DNA of 64,000 nucleotides from contig JAIEMQ010000038.1 of the NCBI GenBank assembly GCA_019752015.1, positions 1-64,000 on the forward strand. Reading direction: 5' to 3'. Made by a program: the position numbers and the translations under genes. Below, one piece after another: positions 1-10,666 of this stretch. This DNA is from Cyanobacteriota bacterium (GTDB lineage: Bacteria > Acidobacteriota > Vicinamibacteria > Vicinamibacterales > UBA2999). The notes below the pieces were generated by a model. It was not told the DNA's origin. It worked only from the letters and a program-made list of their open reading frames with translations, and made no database searches. The first letter of the stretch is position 1. Each line of letters starts with the position of its first letter.

Positions 1-143
1 TTCCCGTCTTGCTTGATCCCATTCTGGACATCGTATCCGCCTTCCGGAAAGTGTCCACGGAATCGGATCAATGCCACGGACGTGATTGTGTTTCGTCAGC
101 CGCGCATCGCATCTACCGCGAAGCCGCAGTGCGATTGAACCAT
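1..143. other. Left-edge stretch with no assigned gene
   Basis: Two plus-strand frames are open from the window edge: frame 1 to a stop near 138 and frame 3 to a stop near 182. Either could be the 3' end of a gene lying outside the window. Neither tail shows a motif I recognise, and the frame-3 tail runs into the heptad repeat that follows. I see no RNA gene or terminator here. Confidence 0.3.
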
Positions 144-184
144 CAATCTGCAATCTGCAATCTGCAATCTGAGATCTGAGATTT
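144..184. repeat. Heptad tandem repeat (caatctg)n
   Basis: Four exact tandem copies of caatctg occupy 144-171, followed by the degenerate copies agatctg and agattt. The array ends exactly at the stop codon of the minus-strand protease gene at 185. A second array with a 7-bp period also touches a stop codon, at 59019-59060, so placement at gene ends recurs. Confidence 0.9.
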
Positions 185-1582
185 CTACCTATCCCAGTCG
201 AAGTCGAGGCGGTTCTGGCGCAGGAGATCGCGGATCGTGCCGGGCAACACGCTGGCGCGGCGCGCGTCCGAGACCGTTCGCTGCATCTCGGTGCGAAATT
301 GCTTCACGTGCGACTCCATGTCGGCGTAGTACGCCGCGCAGCCGGAGGCGGCGTTGGCGGGCATCTGCCGCAGCATGGCAAACCACTCGCGCTCGTAATT
401 CCCCGGAATCGGCGACTGATAACACTGATCGCGATAGCGGCGCCAGGCGCTGTCGAGATCGCCGGCCGCCTGGGCGAGCTGCGCGATGCGGCCGCGCAAC
501 TCCTCTTCACCCTGCCGCTGCTGCTGATCGGTTTCGGAGCCGCGCGATTGCGACTGGATGTCGGTCAAGCCCCGTTGCGTGCCGAGATTGGTCTGGCGGC
601 CTTCGAGCAGATCGCGCGCGTGATCGATCGCGACGCCGAAGTTCAGGCCTTCCGCGTTCTTGTAGCCCATGGTCGTGACGCCGACGACCGAGCCGTTGCG
701 ATCGAGCATCGGGCCGCCGCTGTTTCCGGGATTGGCGGCGGCATCGGTCTGCACCAGTGTGGCGCCGCCCGACGTACGTAATCCGCTGACGATGCCGCGA
801 GAGACGCTGTTGGTCAGGGTGCCGAGCGCGGAGCCGATCACGATGATTTCCTGACCCGGCCTCAACGCCTGCGCGCTGCCCATGGGAATCACCGCCTGCG
901 ACGGCGACGGCGTCGCCACTTTCAGGATCGCCAGATCGAAGGCGGGCGCGCGGGTCTCGACGCGCGCGTTGACGGTCGTGCCGTCCATGCGTCGCAGCGT
1001 CACGTAACCGTCGTTCTCGACGACGTGCACGTTGGTGATTAAGGTGTCGTGACGAACGAAGAAGCCGCTGCCGCGGCCGCCGGTGGTTTCGATCAGCACG
1101 ATCGCGGGCATGACGCGATCGATCATCTCTTCGATCGATCCGGCCGCGGCAAGAGGCGTCGAGGTGACTGGCCCCGGCGATGGCGCCGGTGCGGCGCCCT
1201 CTCGTGGCGGCGCGCCGTCCTGAAGTCTGGCGGCGGCGTTCCAGGCTGCGGCGGCGCCTGATGCAGCAGTCCCCGGAGCAGCGGCCGGTGCCGCGGCTGT
1301 GGTGGGCGCGGGCGGCGGCTCGGCCGCCTGTTCCTGTTCAGCGACTGCCGGACGTTGCCGTGTGGCCGGCGCTGGACGAAGGAACATCCAGTAGCTGGCT
1401 CCGCCAATCGCAATCAGGAAAACGACCAATCCGATCAGGACCGATGCCGGCGAAGGACCGGTGCGCTGCTCCTCCTCTTCCGCAGGCGCTTCCGGCGCCC
1501 ACGTTTGCAGAGGGAGTTCCTTGCCGCAACGGCATTGCAGCACGCCGCGCGGCACACGCCGTCCGCACGCAGGGCAGACCAT
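185..1582 (-). CDS. S1C (HtrA-like) trypsin-fold protease with N-terminal zinc ribbon
   Basis: A membrane-anchored serine protease, probably acting outside the inner membrane. Residues 1-20 form a zinc ribbon (CPAC near 3-6, CRC near 17-19), residues 47-67 are a transmembrane helix, and 70-145 are an Ala/Pro-rich linker. The trypsin domain at about 147-320 carries the triad His186 (TNVHVV), Asp216 (FDLAIL) and Ser288 (GNSGGP). There is no PDZ domain; the C-terminal 130 residues are helical and unassigned. The ATG at 1582 faces lepA across only 27 bp, with a TATTAT hexamer 5 nt upstream, so the mRNA is probably leaderless. The family is secure; the substrate is unknown. Confidence 0.85.
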   Translation of the reverse strand: MVCPACGRRVPRGVLQCRCGKELPLQTWAPEAPAEEEEQRTGPSPASVLIGLVVFLIAIGGASYWMFLRPAPATRQRPAVAEQEQAAEPPPAPTTAAAPAAAPGTAASGAAAAWNAAARLQDGAPPREGAAPAPSPGPVTSTPLAAAGSIEEMIDRVMPAIVLIETTGGRGSGFFVRHDTLITNVHVVENDGYVTLRRMDGTTVNARVETRAPAFDLAILKVATPSPSQAVIPMGSAQALRPGQEIIVIGSALGTLTNSVSRGIVSGLRTSGGATLVQTDAAANPGNSGGPMLDRNGSVVGVTTMGYKNAEGLNFGVAIDHARDLLEGRQTNLGTQRGLTDIQSQSRGSETDQQQRQGEEELRGRIAQLAQAAGDLDSAWRRYRDQCYQSPIPGNYEREWFAMLRQMPANAASGCAAYYADMESHVKQFRTEMQRTVSDARRASVLPGTIRDLLRQNRLDFDWDR

Positions 1583-1586
1583 GAGT

Positions 1587-1593
1587 CATAATA
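1587..1593. promoter_or_regulatory. Shared -10 region between the protease gene and lepA
   Basis: On the minus strand TATTAT ends 5 nt before the protease ATG (1582). On the plus strand the overlapping CATAAT ends about 17 nt before the lepA GTG (1610). The whole intergenic gap is 27 bp, so both promoters must use this AT patch or lie inside the opposite gene. No clear -35 was found. Confidence 0.5.
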
Positions 1594-1609
1594 AAGGACT
1601 GAACCGCCG

Positions 1610-3412
<1,803 letters not shown>

Positions 3413-3414
3413 CG

Positions 3415-4062
3415 ATGGCTGCGGCCACGTTTCAGAAGTCGACGCTGCGCGAATACACCGAGTCGATCATCGTTGCGGTGATCCTCGCGCTGTTCGTGCG
3501 GACGTTCGTGTTCCAGGCCTTCAAGATCCCGACCGGGTCGATGAAGCCCAACCTGCTGGTCGGCGATCACCTGCTCGTGAACAAGTTCATCTTCGCGCCG
3601 ACCGCGTCGGCGATCGAGAAATCGCTGCTGCCGATGCGCGACATCCAGCGCGGCGACATCATCGTCTTCAAATTTCCCGAGGAGCCGGAGCGCGACTTCA
3701 TCAAGCGCACCATCGGCCTGCCCGGCGACACCATTGAGCTGAAGAATCAGACCGTCTTCGTCAACGGCCAGCCGCTGACCGAGCCTTACGCGCATTACCT
3801 GTTTTCGCCGGCCGATGAAACGCAGACCGACGGCTTCGATATCCGCCGCAAATACGGGCCCGTCACCGTGCCGGCCGGCCACTATTTCATGATGGGCGAC
3901 AACCGCGACGACTCGCAGGACAGCCGATTCTGGGGGTTCCTGCCCGCGTCCTACGTGAAGGGCCGGGCACTGTTCATTTACTGGTCTTTCGACGTCCCGG
4001 ATGACGGTTCCCGGGGCGGATTCGCGCCCCGCTGGCGCAGGCTATTCCACCAGATTCATTGA
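3415..4062 (+). CDS. lepB: Signal peptidase I
   Basis: Cleaves signal peptides of secreted proteins at the inner membrane. It has 215 aa from the ATG at 3415, which directly follows the lepA stop; upstream in-frame codons overlap lepA and are not needed. One membrane anchor lies at about 17-35. The catalytic serine is Ser42 (PTGSM) and the general base is Lys97 (FIKRTIGLPGD). Box E, GDNRDDSQDSR, is also present. A palindromic repeat begins immediately after the stop codon. Confidence 0.96.
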   Translation: MAAATFQKSTLREYTESIIVAVILALFVRTFVFQAFKIPTGSMKPNLLVGDHLLVNKFIFAPTASAIEKSLLPMRDIQRGDIIVFKFPEEPERDFIKRTIGLPGDTIELKNQTVFVNGQPLTEPYAHYLFSPADETQTDGFDIRRKYGPVTVPAGHYFMMGDNRDDSQDSRFWGFLPASYVKGRALFIYWSFDVPDDGSRGGFAPRWRRLFHQIH

Positions 4063-4119
4063 CCCACTTCGCTGAAGCTCCAGTGGGCAAGCCCGCCTCC
4101 GCTAAAGCTACGGCGAGGC
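4063..4119 (+). repeat. Two-hairpin palindromic repeat after lepB
   Basis: Stem 1 pairs CCCACT (4063-4068) with AGTGGG (4082-4087). Stem 2 pairs CGCC (4094-4097) with GGCG (4112-4115) around a ccgctaaagct core. Its GC-rich cgaggcaagg tail resembles pieces found at 14677, 41901 and elsewhere. It may act as a 3'-end hairpin between lepB and the next gene; there is no T tract. Confidence 0.6.
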
Positions 4120-4141
4120 AAGGCCGAAAAGAGGGAATAGC

Positions 4142-4495
4142 ATGAAGACCATCATCAAGATTGCTATTGCCATCTTAGTCGTCGTCGCGATGTTCAATGG
4201 ATCGCGGGCGGCGTTCAACAACTACGCGTTCGAGGATGCCGTCCACGAGGGGCTGCTCTTCGACCCGAACGCCACCGACACCGAAATCGTCACCATGACG
4301 ATGAAGCTCGCGCAGGAGTACGACGTGCCGCTTGAACCGTCGAACATCAAGATCAACGCGCGCGGCCAGGATCTGATTGTGAATATGAGCTACACGACCG
4401 ACGTGGTGCTGGTCCCCGGCATCTTCACGAAGGAATGGACCTTCACGCCGTCGACGTCGACCCGCATGCTAAGCAAAGGTGGCCGCATCAAGTAA
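4142..4495 (+). CDS. Small single-pass membrane protein (DUF4845-like?)
   Basis: A 117-aa protein with a hydrophobic helix at about 4-22 and a short exported alpha/beta region. It has no catalytic motif. Its place directly after lepA-lepB matches the position of DUF4845 proteins in the lepA-lepB-DUF4845-rnc order of gammaproteobacteria, and the overall plan is similar, but the match is by layout and not by a diagnostic motif. Its 3' end overlaps the convergent fchA gene by 27 bp. The function is unknown. Confidence 0.7.
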   Translation: MKTIIKIAIAILVVVAMFNGSRAAFNNYAFEDAVHEGLLFDPNATDTEIVTMTMKLAQEYDVPLEPSNIKINARGQDLIVNMSYTTDVVLVPGIFTKEWTFTPSTSTRMLSKGGRIK

Positions 4496-5095
4496 ACGGG
4501 CGGTCTCGGCCTCGGTGGCGGACTTGAACGCCTCGTCCTTCAATCCTCCCAAATTGCTGCGCACGTTGGCGGCCGCGCCGTTTGCAGCCGCCTGCAACAG
4601 TCCGATCGCCACGCCGGTGTCGCTCTCCGCCGACGGATTGCCGTAGTCGACGACCGCTCGCCCATGTGCGAGTGCGTTCGCGCAGGCGCGCAAGGTCTCG
4701 AGCGGAACTTCGGTGGCGCCTTTCAGCGCGGACTGAATCGCCCTGGTGCGCGCGCTTTTTTCTTCATCGCTTGCCTTCGGCAGGCGATAGGCGGCCATCA
4801 CCGCGTCGAACGACGCGGCGTCGGCATCGGCGAGATTGGTGAGCTGCGACGTGATCGGCTCGAGCGCGGCTTTCGCTCTCGCGAGCGCCGCCTTCTCTTC
4901 GCCGGTGTTGTTCTTCGACTTCGTGAGTCCCGCGACCATCACCAGGAGCGACGTACCCATTGCGCCGGCAATCGCCGCCGCCGTGCCGCCGCCGGGAGTC
5001 GGGTTGGGACTGGACATCGCAGCGAGCAACCGCGCCACGGACATGTCCGCGAAATGTGAGTTAGGGGTCAGACCCTGATTTTTAGCATTTTGCAT
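4469..5095 (-). CDS. fchA: Formimidoyltetrahydrofolate cyclodeaminase-type protein (FTCD_C)
   Basis: Converts 5-formimino-THF to 5,10-methenyl-THF plus ammonia. The family signature PTPGGGTAAA lies near residues 33-42, followed by the all-helical FTCD_C fold. From the ATG at 5095 the protein is 208 aa, about normal, but residues 1-12 come from the palindromic repeat at 5064-5178; the alternative ATG at 5044 gives 191 aa and a slightly short N-terminus. The native start seems to have been replaced by the repeat. It lies directly downstream of hutI on the same strand, consistent with disposal of formimino groups from histidine breakdown. Confidence 0.85.
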   Translation of the reverse strand: MQNAKNQGLTPNSHFADMSVARLLAAMSSPNPTPGGGTAAAIAGAMGTSLLVMVAGLTKSKNNTGEEKAALARAKAALEPITSQLTNLADADAASFDAVMAAYRLPKASDEEKSARTRAIQSALKGATEVPLETLRACANALAHGRAVVDYGNPSAESDTGVAIGLLQAAANGAAANVRSNLGGLKDEAFKSATEAETARLLDAATFA

Positions 5096-5178
5096 GATTG
5101 GTTCCAGGTCACTGTCGAAATGAAAGACAGACACCTGTCCCTTACTTAGCATTTTGCTAAATTTCAGGGTCTGACCCC
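5064..5178. repeat. Long-hairpin repeat at the hutI/fchA junction
   Basis: The 15-bp terminal arms at 5064-5078 and 5164-5178 are perfect inverted repeats (GGGGTCAGACCCTGA and its complement). Inside them is a second imperfect pairing built on TTTAGCATTTTGC, then an inner aggtcactgtc/gacagacacct pair, so the whole 115 bp can fold into one hairpin. It encodes the last residues and stop of hutI and the first residues and start of fchA. Its order of motifs matches the element at 25596-25730. Confidence 0.85.
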
Positions 5179-6428
5179 AACTTAGCATGCGCGACGCGGC
5201 CGCGCTTGAGGACCTGCCTGATCACCGGTCCGCCGACACGGATGAGATCGGTCAGCGTCCCCGACACGATCACCGCGTCGAGCTGCTTGCCCGCTTCGAG
5301 GCTGCCGATCGTGTCCTGGCGATCGATCGACGCCGCGGCGTTGATGGTCGCGCCGTTCAGCGCCTCTTCAAGGGTCATGTTCATGCCGAAGCAGGCGAGC
5401 GACATCACGAACGGCATCGACGTGGTGAAACCGCCGCCGGGATTGAGATCGGTGGCGAGCGCCACCGCCGTGCCCTGATCGATCAGCATCCGCGCCGGCG
5501 CATAGCGTCCGAGCTTCAGGAAGAACGCCGCCGACGGCAGTAGAGTAGCGACGACGTTCTTGTCGGCGAGCAGGCGCGCATGCAATTCGTCGACGTAGAT
5601 CAGATGATCCGCCGATCGCGCGCCGACTTCGGCCGCGACCCGCGACCCGCCGCTCAGCGCCAGCTCGTCGGCGTGAATGCGCGGCTTGAGGCCGTGGCGA
5701 GCGCCGGCTTCGAGAATGTCGCGTGATTCATCGGGCGTGAACACGCCCTGCTCGCAAAACACGTCGCACCACTCGGCGAGCTGCTCTGCCGCGATCGCCG
5801 GAATCATCACGTCGATGATTTCCTTCACGTAGTCGTGCCGCCGGCCGCGGAACTCGACGGGCACCTCGTGCGCGCCCATGAAGGTCGCGGTCAGCTCAAT
5901 CGGCTGCGCGACAGCGACGGTTCTGATCGCGCGCAGCTGTTTCTGCTCGGACGCCAGTCCGAGTCCATATCCGCTTTTCGCTTCGGCGGTCGTCGTGCCG
6001 AACGTCAACATTTCGGCAAGGCGTTTCCTCGCACCGTCGATCAATTCGTGTTCGCTCGCGAACCGCGTGGCGTCGACGGTCTTGACGATGCCGCCGCCGG
6101 ACGCGGCGATGTCGGCATAGCTGGCGCCGGCGAGACGGCGGCGCAGCTCGTCGCGGCGATCGCCGGCGAAGATTAGATGGGTGTGGGGATCGACGAAGCC
6201 GGGAACGACGGTGCAGCCTTCAGCGTCGATGACCTGGGCGTTCGGCGTGAGTGAGACCGCCGCCGTGGCGTCGTGCGCGGAGCCGACAAAGACGATCTGG
6301 CCTTCGAATCCCGCGACCGAGCCGTTGGGGATGGCGCCAATCTCGCGTTGCGCGGACCCGCGCCGCGGACCCGGGCCGGCGCAGGTCGCCACCAGGTCCG
6401 CGTTGTCGATCAGAACATCAGCGAGCAC
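5157..6428 (-). CDS. hutI: Imidazolonepropionase
   Basis: A metal-dependent amidohydrolase, the third step of histidine degradation (imidazolone-5-propionate to N-formimino-L-glutamate). The metal-binding HxH is His82/His84 in DPHTHLIFAGDRRDE, and the amidohydrolase barrel continues to about 390. The GTG start at 6428 follows divIVA by 9 bp. The final nine residues (AKLGSDPEI) and the stop codon are encoded by the palindromic repeat, so the original C-terminus has been replaced. hutH and hutU are not in the window. Confidence 0.95.
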   Translation of the reverse strand: MLADVLIDNADLVATCAGPGPRRGSAQREIGAIPNGSVAGFEGQIVFVGSAHDATAAVSLTPNAQVIDAEGCTVVPGFVDPHTHLIFAGDRRDELRRRLAGASYADIAASGGGIVKTVDATRFASEHELIDGARKRLAEMLTFGTTTAEAKSGYGLGLASEQKQLRAIRTVAVAQPIELTATFMGAHEVPVEFRGRRHDYVKEIIDVMIPAIAAEQLAEWCDVFCEQGVFTPDESRDILEAGARHGLKPRIHADELALSGGSRVAAEVGARSADHLIYVDELHARLLADKNVVATLLPSAAFFLKLGRYAPARMLIDQGTAVALATDLNPGGGFTTSMPFVMSLACFGMNMTLEEALNGATINAAASIDRQDTIGSLEAGKQLDAVIVSGTLTDLIRVGGPVIRQVLKRGRVAHAKLGSDPEI

Positions 6429-6437
6429 CCACCGATT

Positions 6438-6998
6438 CTATGATCCCGTGTCGGCCTTCGGAAGGATGGTGTGCGGCGCCTGCGGCGCGGCCGGCAGCTC
6501 CGCGGGGCGCGGGCGGTGGAGCAGCACGCGATCGTTCTGCGACCGCGCGTCCTGGTCCTTGATGAACTCGAGCGTCGAGTTCAGCGTCTTGACCAGCGAT
6601 TCGATGTCGTTCTCGACCTCGCGCCGCTTGTGGCGGAGCGCATCGATCTCGCGCTGCACGTCTTCGAGCCGGTGCTGCGCCTTCTGCAGGATCAAATCGC
6701 GCTGGCCTTCGGCTTCGCGAATGATCAGCCCGGCTTCCGTCTGCGCGTGTTCCCTGATGTCGTCGGCGTGCTTTTGCGCGGTCAGCAGCGTGTTGCGCAG
6801 GTTGCGCTCCTGGCCGCGATGCTCGGCGAGCACCGCATCCAGCTTGGTGACGTCCTGCCGCAGCTTGTCGGTCTCGCGCAGCGCGTTTTCGTAGTCGTCG
6901 GCGACCTGGAGCAGAAACGCCTGCACTTCGCCGCGATCGTAGCCGCGCATCACGGTCTTGAACCGCTGCTGCCTGAGATCCAGAGGTGTCACTTTCAT
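6438..6998 (-). CDS. divIVA: DivIVA-domain cell-pole/division protein
   Basis: A coiled-coil cytoplasmic protein. Residues 1-45 match the DivIVA lipid-binding N-terminus (VTPLDLRQQRF and GYDRGEVQAFL), and 45-150 are heptad coiled coil with many Glu/Arg/Gln. The C-terminal tail is Pro/Ala-rich. At 186 aa it is typical for the family. Its ATG overlaps the yggS stop by 4 nt (ATGA), so translation is coupled; the yggS/ylmE-divIVA link is also seen in Gram-positive division clusters. Confidence 0.9.
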   Translation of the reverse strand: MKVTPLDLRQQRFKTVMRGYDRGEVQAFLLQVADDYENALRETDKLRQDVTKLDAVLAEHRGQERNLRNTLLTAQKHADDIREHAQTEAGLIIREAEGQRDLILQKAQHRLEDVQREIDALRHKRREVENDIESLVKTLNSTLEFIKDQDARSQNDRVLLHRPRPAELPAAPQAPHTILPKADTGS

Positions 6999-7696
6999 GA
7001 GTAATGCCTCTCGCCGAATATCGCGGTGCCGACCCGTACCATCGTCGCGCCTTCCGCGATCGCCACTTCAAAATCGTGGCTCATGCCCATCGACAGTTCG
7101 CGCAATCGATCGGCGGCGGCGCCGCCCGCGACGAGCTCGTCGCGCAGCTCGCGAAGCCGGCGGAACCAGGGACGCGCGTCCTCGGGGTCCTCCGCCAGCG
7201 GCGGCAGCAGCATCAGGCCGGTGAGCGTCGCGGCGGTGCAGCCTTCCGCGGCCCTCACGATCGCCGGCACATCGTCCACCGGCGCGCCGTGTTTCGTGTC
7301 CTCCAGCGCGAGATCGACCTGGATCAACACGTCGATGCTGCGTCCCGCTTCGGCCGCGGCCTGATCGACCCGCTTCAGCAGGTCGACGCTGTCGATTGCG
7401 TGAATCGCACCGACCGCGCCCGCGGCTTTCCGCGCCTTGTTCGACTGCAGGTGGCCGATGAGGTGCCACCGCAGTCTGTTATCGGTCGACCGTGCAATTT
7501 TCTGCAGGGCGTCCTGGACCTTGTTCTCGCCGAAGTCGATTTGACCGGCGTCCGCGGCCGCCCTGACGGCGTCGATGGGGTGGGTCTTGGAGACGGCGAT
7601 CAGCCGGACGTCCTCCGGCTTTCGCCCGGCGCGGCCGGCGGCGTCCGCGATCCTGTCGCGAACCTCCGCCAGCCTCTGCGGGATAGCTTCGTACAC
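6995..7696 (-). CDS. yggS: Pyridoxal-phosphate homeostasis protein (YggS/PROSC family)
   Basis: A PLP-binding single-domain protein with an alanine-racemase-like barrel that buffers PLP. The PLP lysine lies in LIAVSKTHP, and the family's GENKVQDALQK and HLIGHLQSNKA motifs follow. The C-terminal LSMGMSHDFEVAI and VRVGTAIFGER motifs are intact. The start is GTG at 7696 and the length, 233 aa, is normal. It is first in the yggS-divIVA-hutI-fchA run. Confidence 0.95.
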   Translation of the reverse strand: MYEAIPQRLAEVRDRIADAAGRAGRKPEDVRLIAVSKTHPIDAVRAAADAGQIDFGENKVQDALQKIARSTDNRLRWHLIGHLQSNKARKAAGAVGAIHAIDSVDLLKRVDQAAAEAGRSIDVLIQVDLALEDTKHGAPVDDVPAIVRAAEGCTAATLTGLMLLPPLAEDPEDARPWFRRLRELRDELVAGGAAADRLRELSMGMSHDFEVAIAEGATMVRVGTAIFGERHYS

Positions 7697-7720
7697 TTGT
7701 AATTTTTAATTCTTAACTTT

Positions 7721-8653
7721 TCATTTCTTCAATTGCGCGATCATGCTTTTCGCCGTGGCGGCGTTGGTCCCGTCCGGCGAGAGCTTGACGTAGGTCTCGA
7801 ATTCGGTGACCGCTTCGGCCAGCTTGCCTTCGTTCAGCAGCGCCATGCCGAGCTGATAGTGCGCTTCGGGGTGCGACGCATTCGCCTTGATCGTCTCTTC
7901 GAACTTCACTTTCGCGTCGGCGATCTTGCCCTGGTTCCAGAGGATGATGCCCTGGTTGAAGATGGCGTCGGCGCTGCCGCCCGAGCCGCCGCCGGCGGCC
8001 GCCGCGCGGGAGCTCATGGCCGCGGCTTCGTCGAATCGCTTCTGGTTGTTGTAAAGAGTCGACAGCGCGTTGAGGGCCTCGGCGTAATCGGCCTTCATCT
8101 CGATCGCCTTTTTCCACGCGTCCTCGGCGCCCTTGTCGTCCTTCTTCGCCATCAGGGCGACGCCGATGTTGAACTGGCAGTCGAAGCACGCCGGCGAGAT
8201 CGCCAGCGCCGCCTGGAACTTTTCGATTGCGGCATCGTGCTGTCCGGCGCGGCTCGCGGTGACGCCTTCTTCGAACGCCTTCTTGAGCTCCGCCGCCTTG
8301 CCGGCATCGGTGGCGGCCGTCGACGGCACCAGCACGATCGTCATTTCCGTTGCCTTGCCGAGGCCCACTTTCGTGTCGTTGCTGGCGGCGCCGATCTTGG
8401 GATCCGACGCGGTGACCCGGTAGGCGCCAGACTCGGTGAGCAACTGCACGAACTCACCCTTCCTGTCGGTCTTGGTCGTCAGCTTGCGCCCGGAGCCGCC
8501 GAGCGATTCGATGGTGATCGTGACGTTGGGGATGCCTTCCTTCTTGGCATCGATCACTTTGCCGCGAATCATCGTTGACTGAGCCAGCGCCGGCGCGGCG
8601 ATCGACAGCGCGAACAGGATAGCGATCACCCGTGCGGTAAAAGTCTGTGTCAT
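7721..8653 (-). CDS. Secreted carboxypeptidase-regulatory-like plus TPR protein
   Basis: It has a signal peptide at about 1-24 (cleavage after ALAQ), one carboxypeptidase-regulatory-like beta domain at about 27-110 (IRGKVIDAKKEGIPNVTI; TKTDRKGEF), then four or five TPR units between 125 and 305. This scaffold is common in acidobacterial periplasmic or outer-membrane-associated proteins, but the partner is unknown. It ends 24 bp before yggS across an AT-rich spacer, so it could head the same transcript. Confidence 0.8.
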   Translation of the reverse strand: MTQTFTARVIAILFALSIAAPALAQSTMIRGKVIDAKKEGIPNVTITIESLGGSGRKLTTKTDRKGEFVQLLTESGAYRVTASDPKIGAASNDTKVGLGKATEMTIVLVPSTAATDAGKAAELKKAFEEGVTASRAGQHDAAIEKFQAALAISPACFDCQFNIGVALMAKKDDKGAEDAWKKAIEMKADYAEALNALSTLYNNQKRFDEAAAMSSRAAAAGGGSGGSADAIFNQGIILWNQGKIADAKVKFEETIKANASHPEAHYQLGMALLNEGKLAEAVTEFETYVKLSPDGTNAATAKSMIAQLKK

Positions 8654-8686
8654 TGGAATCTGACCTCGATTGTTCCGTATTTTAAG

Positions 8687-10666
8687 TCACCTTGCGAAAA
8701 ACCGCGTGACCGCCTCAGGATTCTGGGTCACCGGGGCCGGCGGGAACGAGTCCAGAAACCGGCGGCCGTAGCCCATGGTCCGGAGCCGCGGGTCGAGCAC
8801 GGCCAGCACCCCGCGGTCGGTGCGGTGACGGATCAGGCGGCCCAGGCCCTGCAGCATCGCGAGAATCGCGAGGGGGACCTGGTAGTCCTGGAAGGCATCG
8901 CCGCCGTCGGCGTTGATCGCCTCGATGCGCGCCGCCGTGATCGGATCGCCGGGCGATGCGAACGGCAGCTTGTCGATGATCACGCAGCTCAGCTGTTCGC
9001 CGACGACATCGACGCCCTGCCAGAACGATGCGGTCGCGAACAGCACGGCGTTCGGCGTCGATCGGAACTGCGCGAGCAGCGTGCTGCGCGGCGCCGTGCC
9101 CTGCACGATCACGGGATAGGGCAGATCCGGCTCCACCAGATCGCGAACCGAGCGGAGCATCGAGTAGCTCGTGAACAGCACGAAGGCGCGGCCCTCGGTC
9201 CGCAGCAGCAGGTCGCGGACTTCGCGCGCCACCGCATCGCCGTACTGCGGCGACTTCGGCGGCGGCATCTGTTTTGGCAGATAGAGAATCGCCTGCTCCG
9301 TGAAATCGAACTCCGATGGCACGCGCAGCGCGGCGGCGTCCTGCACGCCGAGGCGACCCTTCACGTAGTCGAACGAGCCTTCGACGGTGAGCGTGGCCGA
9401 CGTCATGATCGTCGCGCGCATGCGGTTGAACAGCATTTCGTTGATGATGCGCGACACGTCGATCGGCGCGGCGCGCAGGAACACGCCGCGGTTCCGTGCC
9501 TCGAGAAAGTAGACGTACGACGGATCCGCGGCTTCGAGCAGGAACGTCAGTTGATCGCGCGCCTCCGCGGAGCGGCGCGACAGCGTTTCCGCATCTTCGT
9601 TCACCTGCGTGCCGGCTTCGTCGGCGCCGGATCGCTGCCGCATGGTGTCGGCGAGGCCGCTGAGCGCCGCGATCAGGCCGAGCCCGTCGTCCAGGACGTC
9701 GCCGAACCAGCCGGGCCCGATGCGCAGCCGCTCTTCGAATCCACCGCGGGCATGACGCGCCGTCTGCAGCGCGCCGAAAAACGTCAGCGAGTGATCGTCG
9801 ACGCGCGAGATGGCATGGCGCAGATCGGAATCGACATCCTCGATCATCCCGAGGTTCAGCGCGCGTTCCGCATCACGCACGAGATCCGCAATGCGATAGT
9901 TGCTGACGGCAATGCCGAAATACTGCGTCGCCACGTCTTCGAGGTGATGCGCTTCGTCGATCACCGCGTGGTTGCAGTCGGGGATTACTTCGCCGTAAGT
10001 GCTCTGACGCACCGAGGCATCGGCGCACAGCAGGTGATGATTGACGATCACGAGATCGGACTCAGCCGCGCGCTGCCGCATCTTCGTGACGTAACAGTCG
10101 CGGTATTGCGGGCAGTCGTTGCCGAGACACGTCTCCGCCTGCGCGGAGACGTCGTGCCACAGCGGCGAATCCTCCTCGAGGCCGCTCAGCTCGGCGCGAT
10201 CGCCGGTGCCGGTGCCGCGCCGCCACTCGTCGATCGTCGAAACGAAATCCATCGGGGCCGCCGGATGCGCGCGCAGCTGATCGAGACGATGCAGGCACAG
10301 ATAATTCGCGCGGCCTTTCATGCAGGTCGCGCTGAACGGCACGCCCAGCGCGGTGCGCAGCGCGGGGAGATCCTTGAAGTAGATCTGCTCCTGGAGATTT
10401 TTCGTGCCCGTCGAGATCAGCACACGCTGCCGGCTGAGGATCGCCGGCACCAGATACGCGAGCGTCTTGCCCGTGCCGGTGCCTGCTTCGGCGAGCAGCA
10501 CGCCGCCGTGCTCGATCGTGTCGGCAACGGCTTCCGCCATGGCCCGCTGTCCGGCGCGCGGCTCGAACTGATCGACCGCCCTGACGAGCGGGCCATCGTC
10601 CGCGAACGCCGCCTCGACCGCGCGCTTCAGGCCAGGCGTTCCGGGTACAGCGGGAACTTCCTGCAC
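8687..10666 (-). CDS. dinG: DinG/XPD-type ATP-dependent helicase with FeS cluster
   Basis: A superfamily 2, 5'-3' DNA helicase. Walker A is AGTGTGKT at 61-68 and the DEAH box lies in [10 protein letters not shown]. Four cysteines have the DinG spacing: Cys124 (NYLC), Cys180, Cys185 and Cys191, so the [4Fe-4S] domain looks intact. The C-terminal helicase motifs include [11 protein letters not shown] and [14 protein letters not shown]. The chosen ATG overlaps the end of glyA by 40 nt; no later start keeps the N-terminal motif. It is shorter than E. coli DinG but typical of bacterial DinG-like proteins. Confidence 0.9.
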   Translation of the reverse strand: MQEVPAVPGTPGLKRAVEAAFADDGPLVRAVDQFEPRAGQRAMAEAVADTIEHGGVLLAEAGTGTGKTLAYLVPAILSRQRVLISTGTKNLQEQIYFKDLPALRTALGVPFSATCMKGRANYLCLHRLDQLRAHPAAPMDFVSTIDEWRRGTGTGDRAELSGLEEDSPLWHDVSAQAETCLGNDCPQYRDCYVTKMRQRAAESDLVIVNHHLLCADASVRQSTYGEVIPDCNHAVIDEAHHLEDVATQYFGIAVSNYRIADLVRDAERALNLGMIEDVDSDLRHAISRVDDHSLTFFGALQTARHARGGFEERLRIGPGWFGDVLDDGLGLIAALSGLADTMRQRSGADEAGTQVNEDAETLSRRSAEARDQLTFLLEAADPSYVYFLEARNRGVFLRAAPIDVSRIINEMLFNRMRATIMTSATLTVEGSFDYVKGRLGVQDAAALRVPSEFDFTEQAILYLPKQMPPPKSPQYGDAVAREVRDLLLRTEGRAFVLFTSYSMLRSVRDLVEPDLPYPVIVQGTAPRSTLLAQFRSTPNAVLFATASFWQGVDVVGEQLSCVIIDKLPFASPGDPITAARIEAINADGGDAFQDYQVPLAILAMLQGLGRLIRHRTDRGVLAVLDPRLRTMGYGRRFLDSFPPAPVTQNPEAVTRFFAR

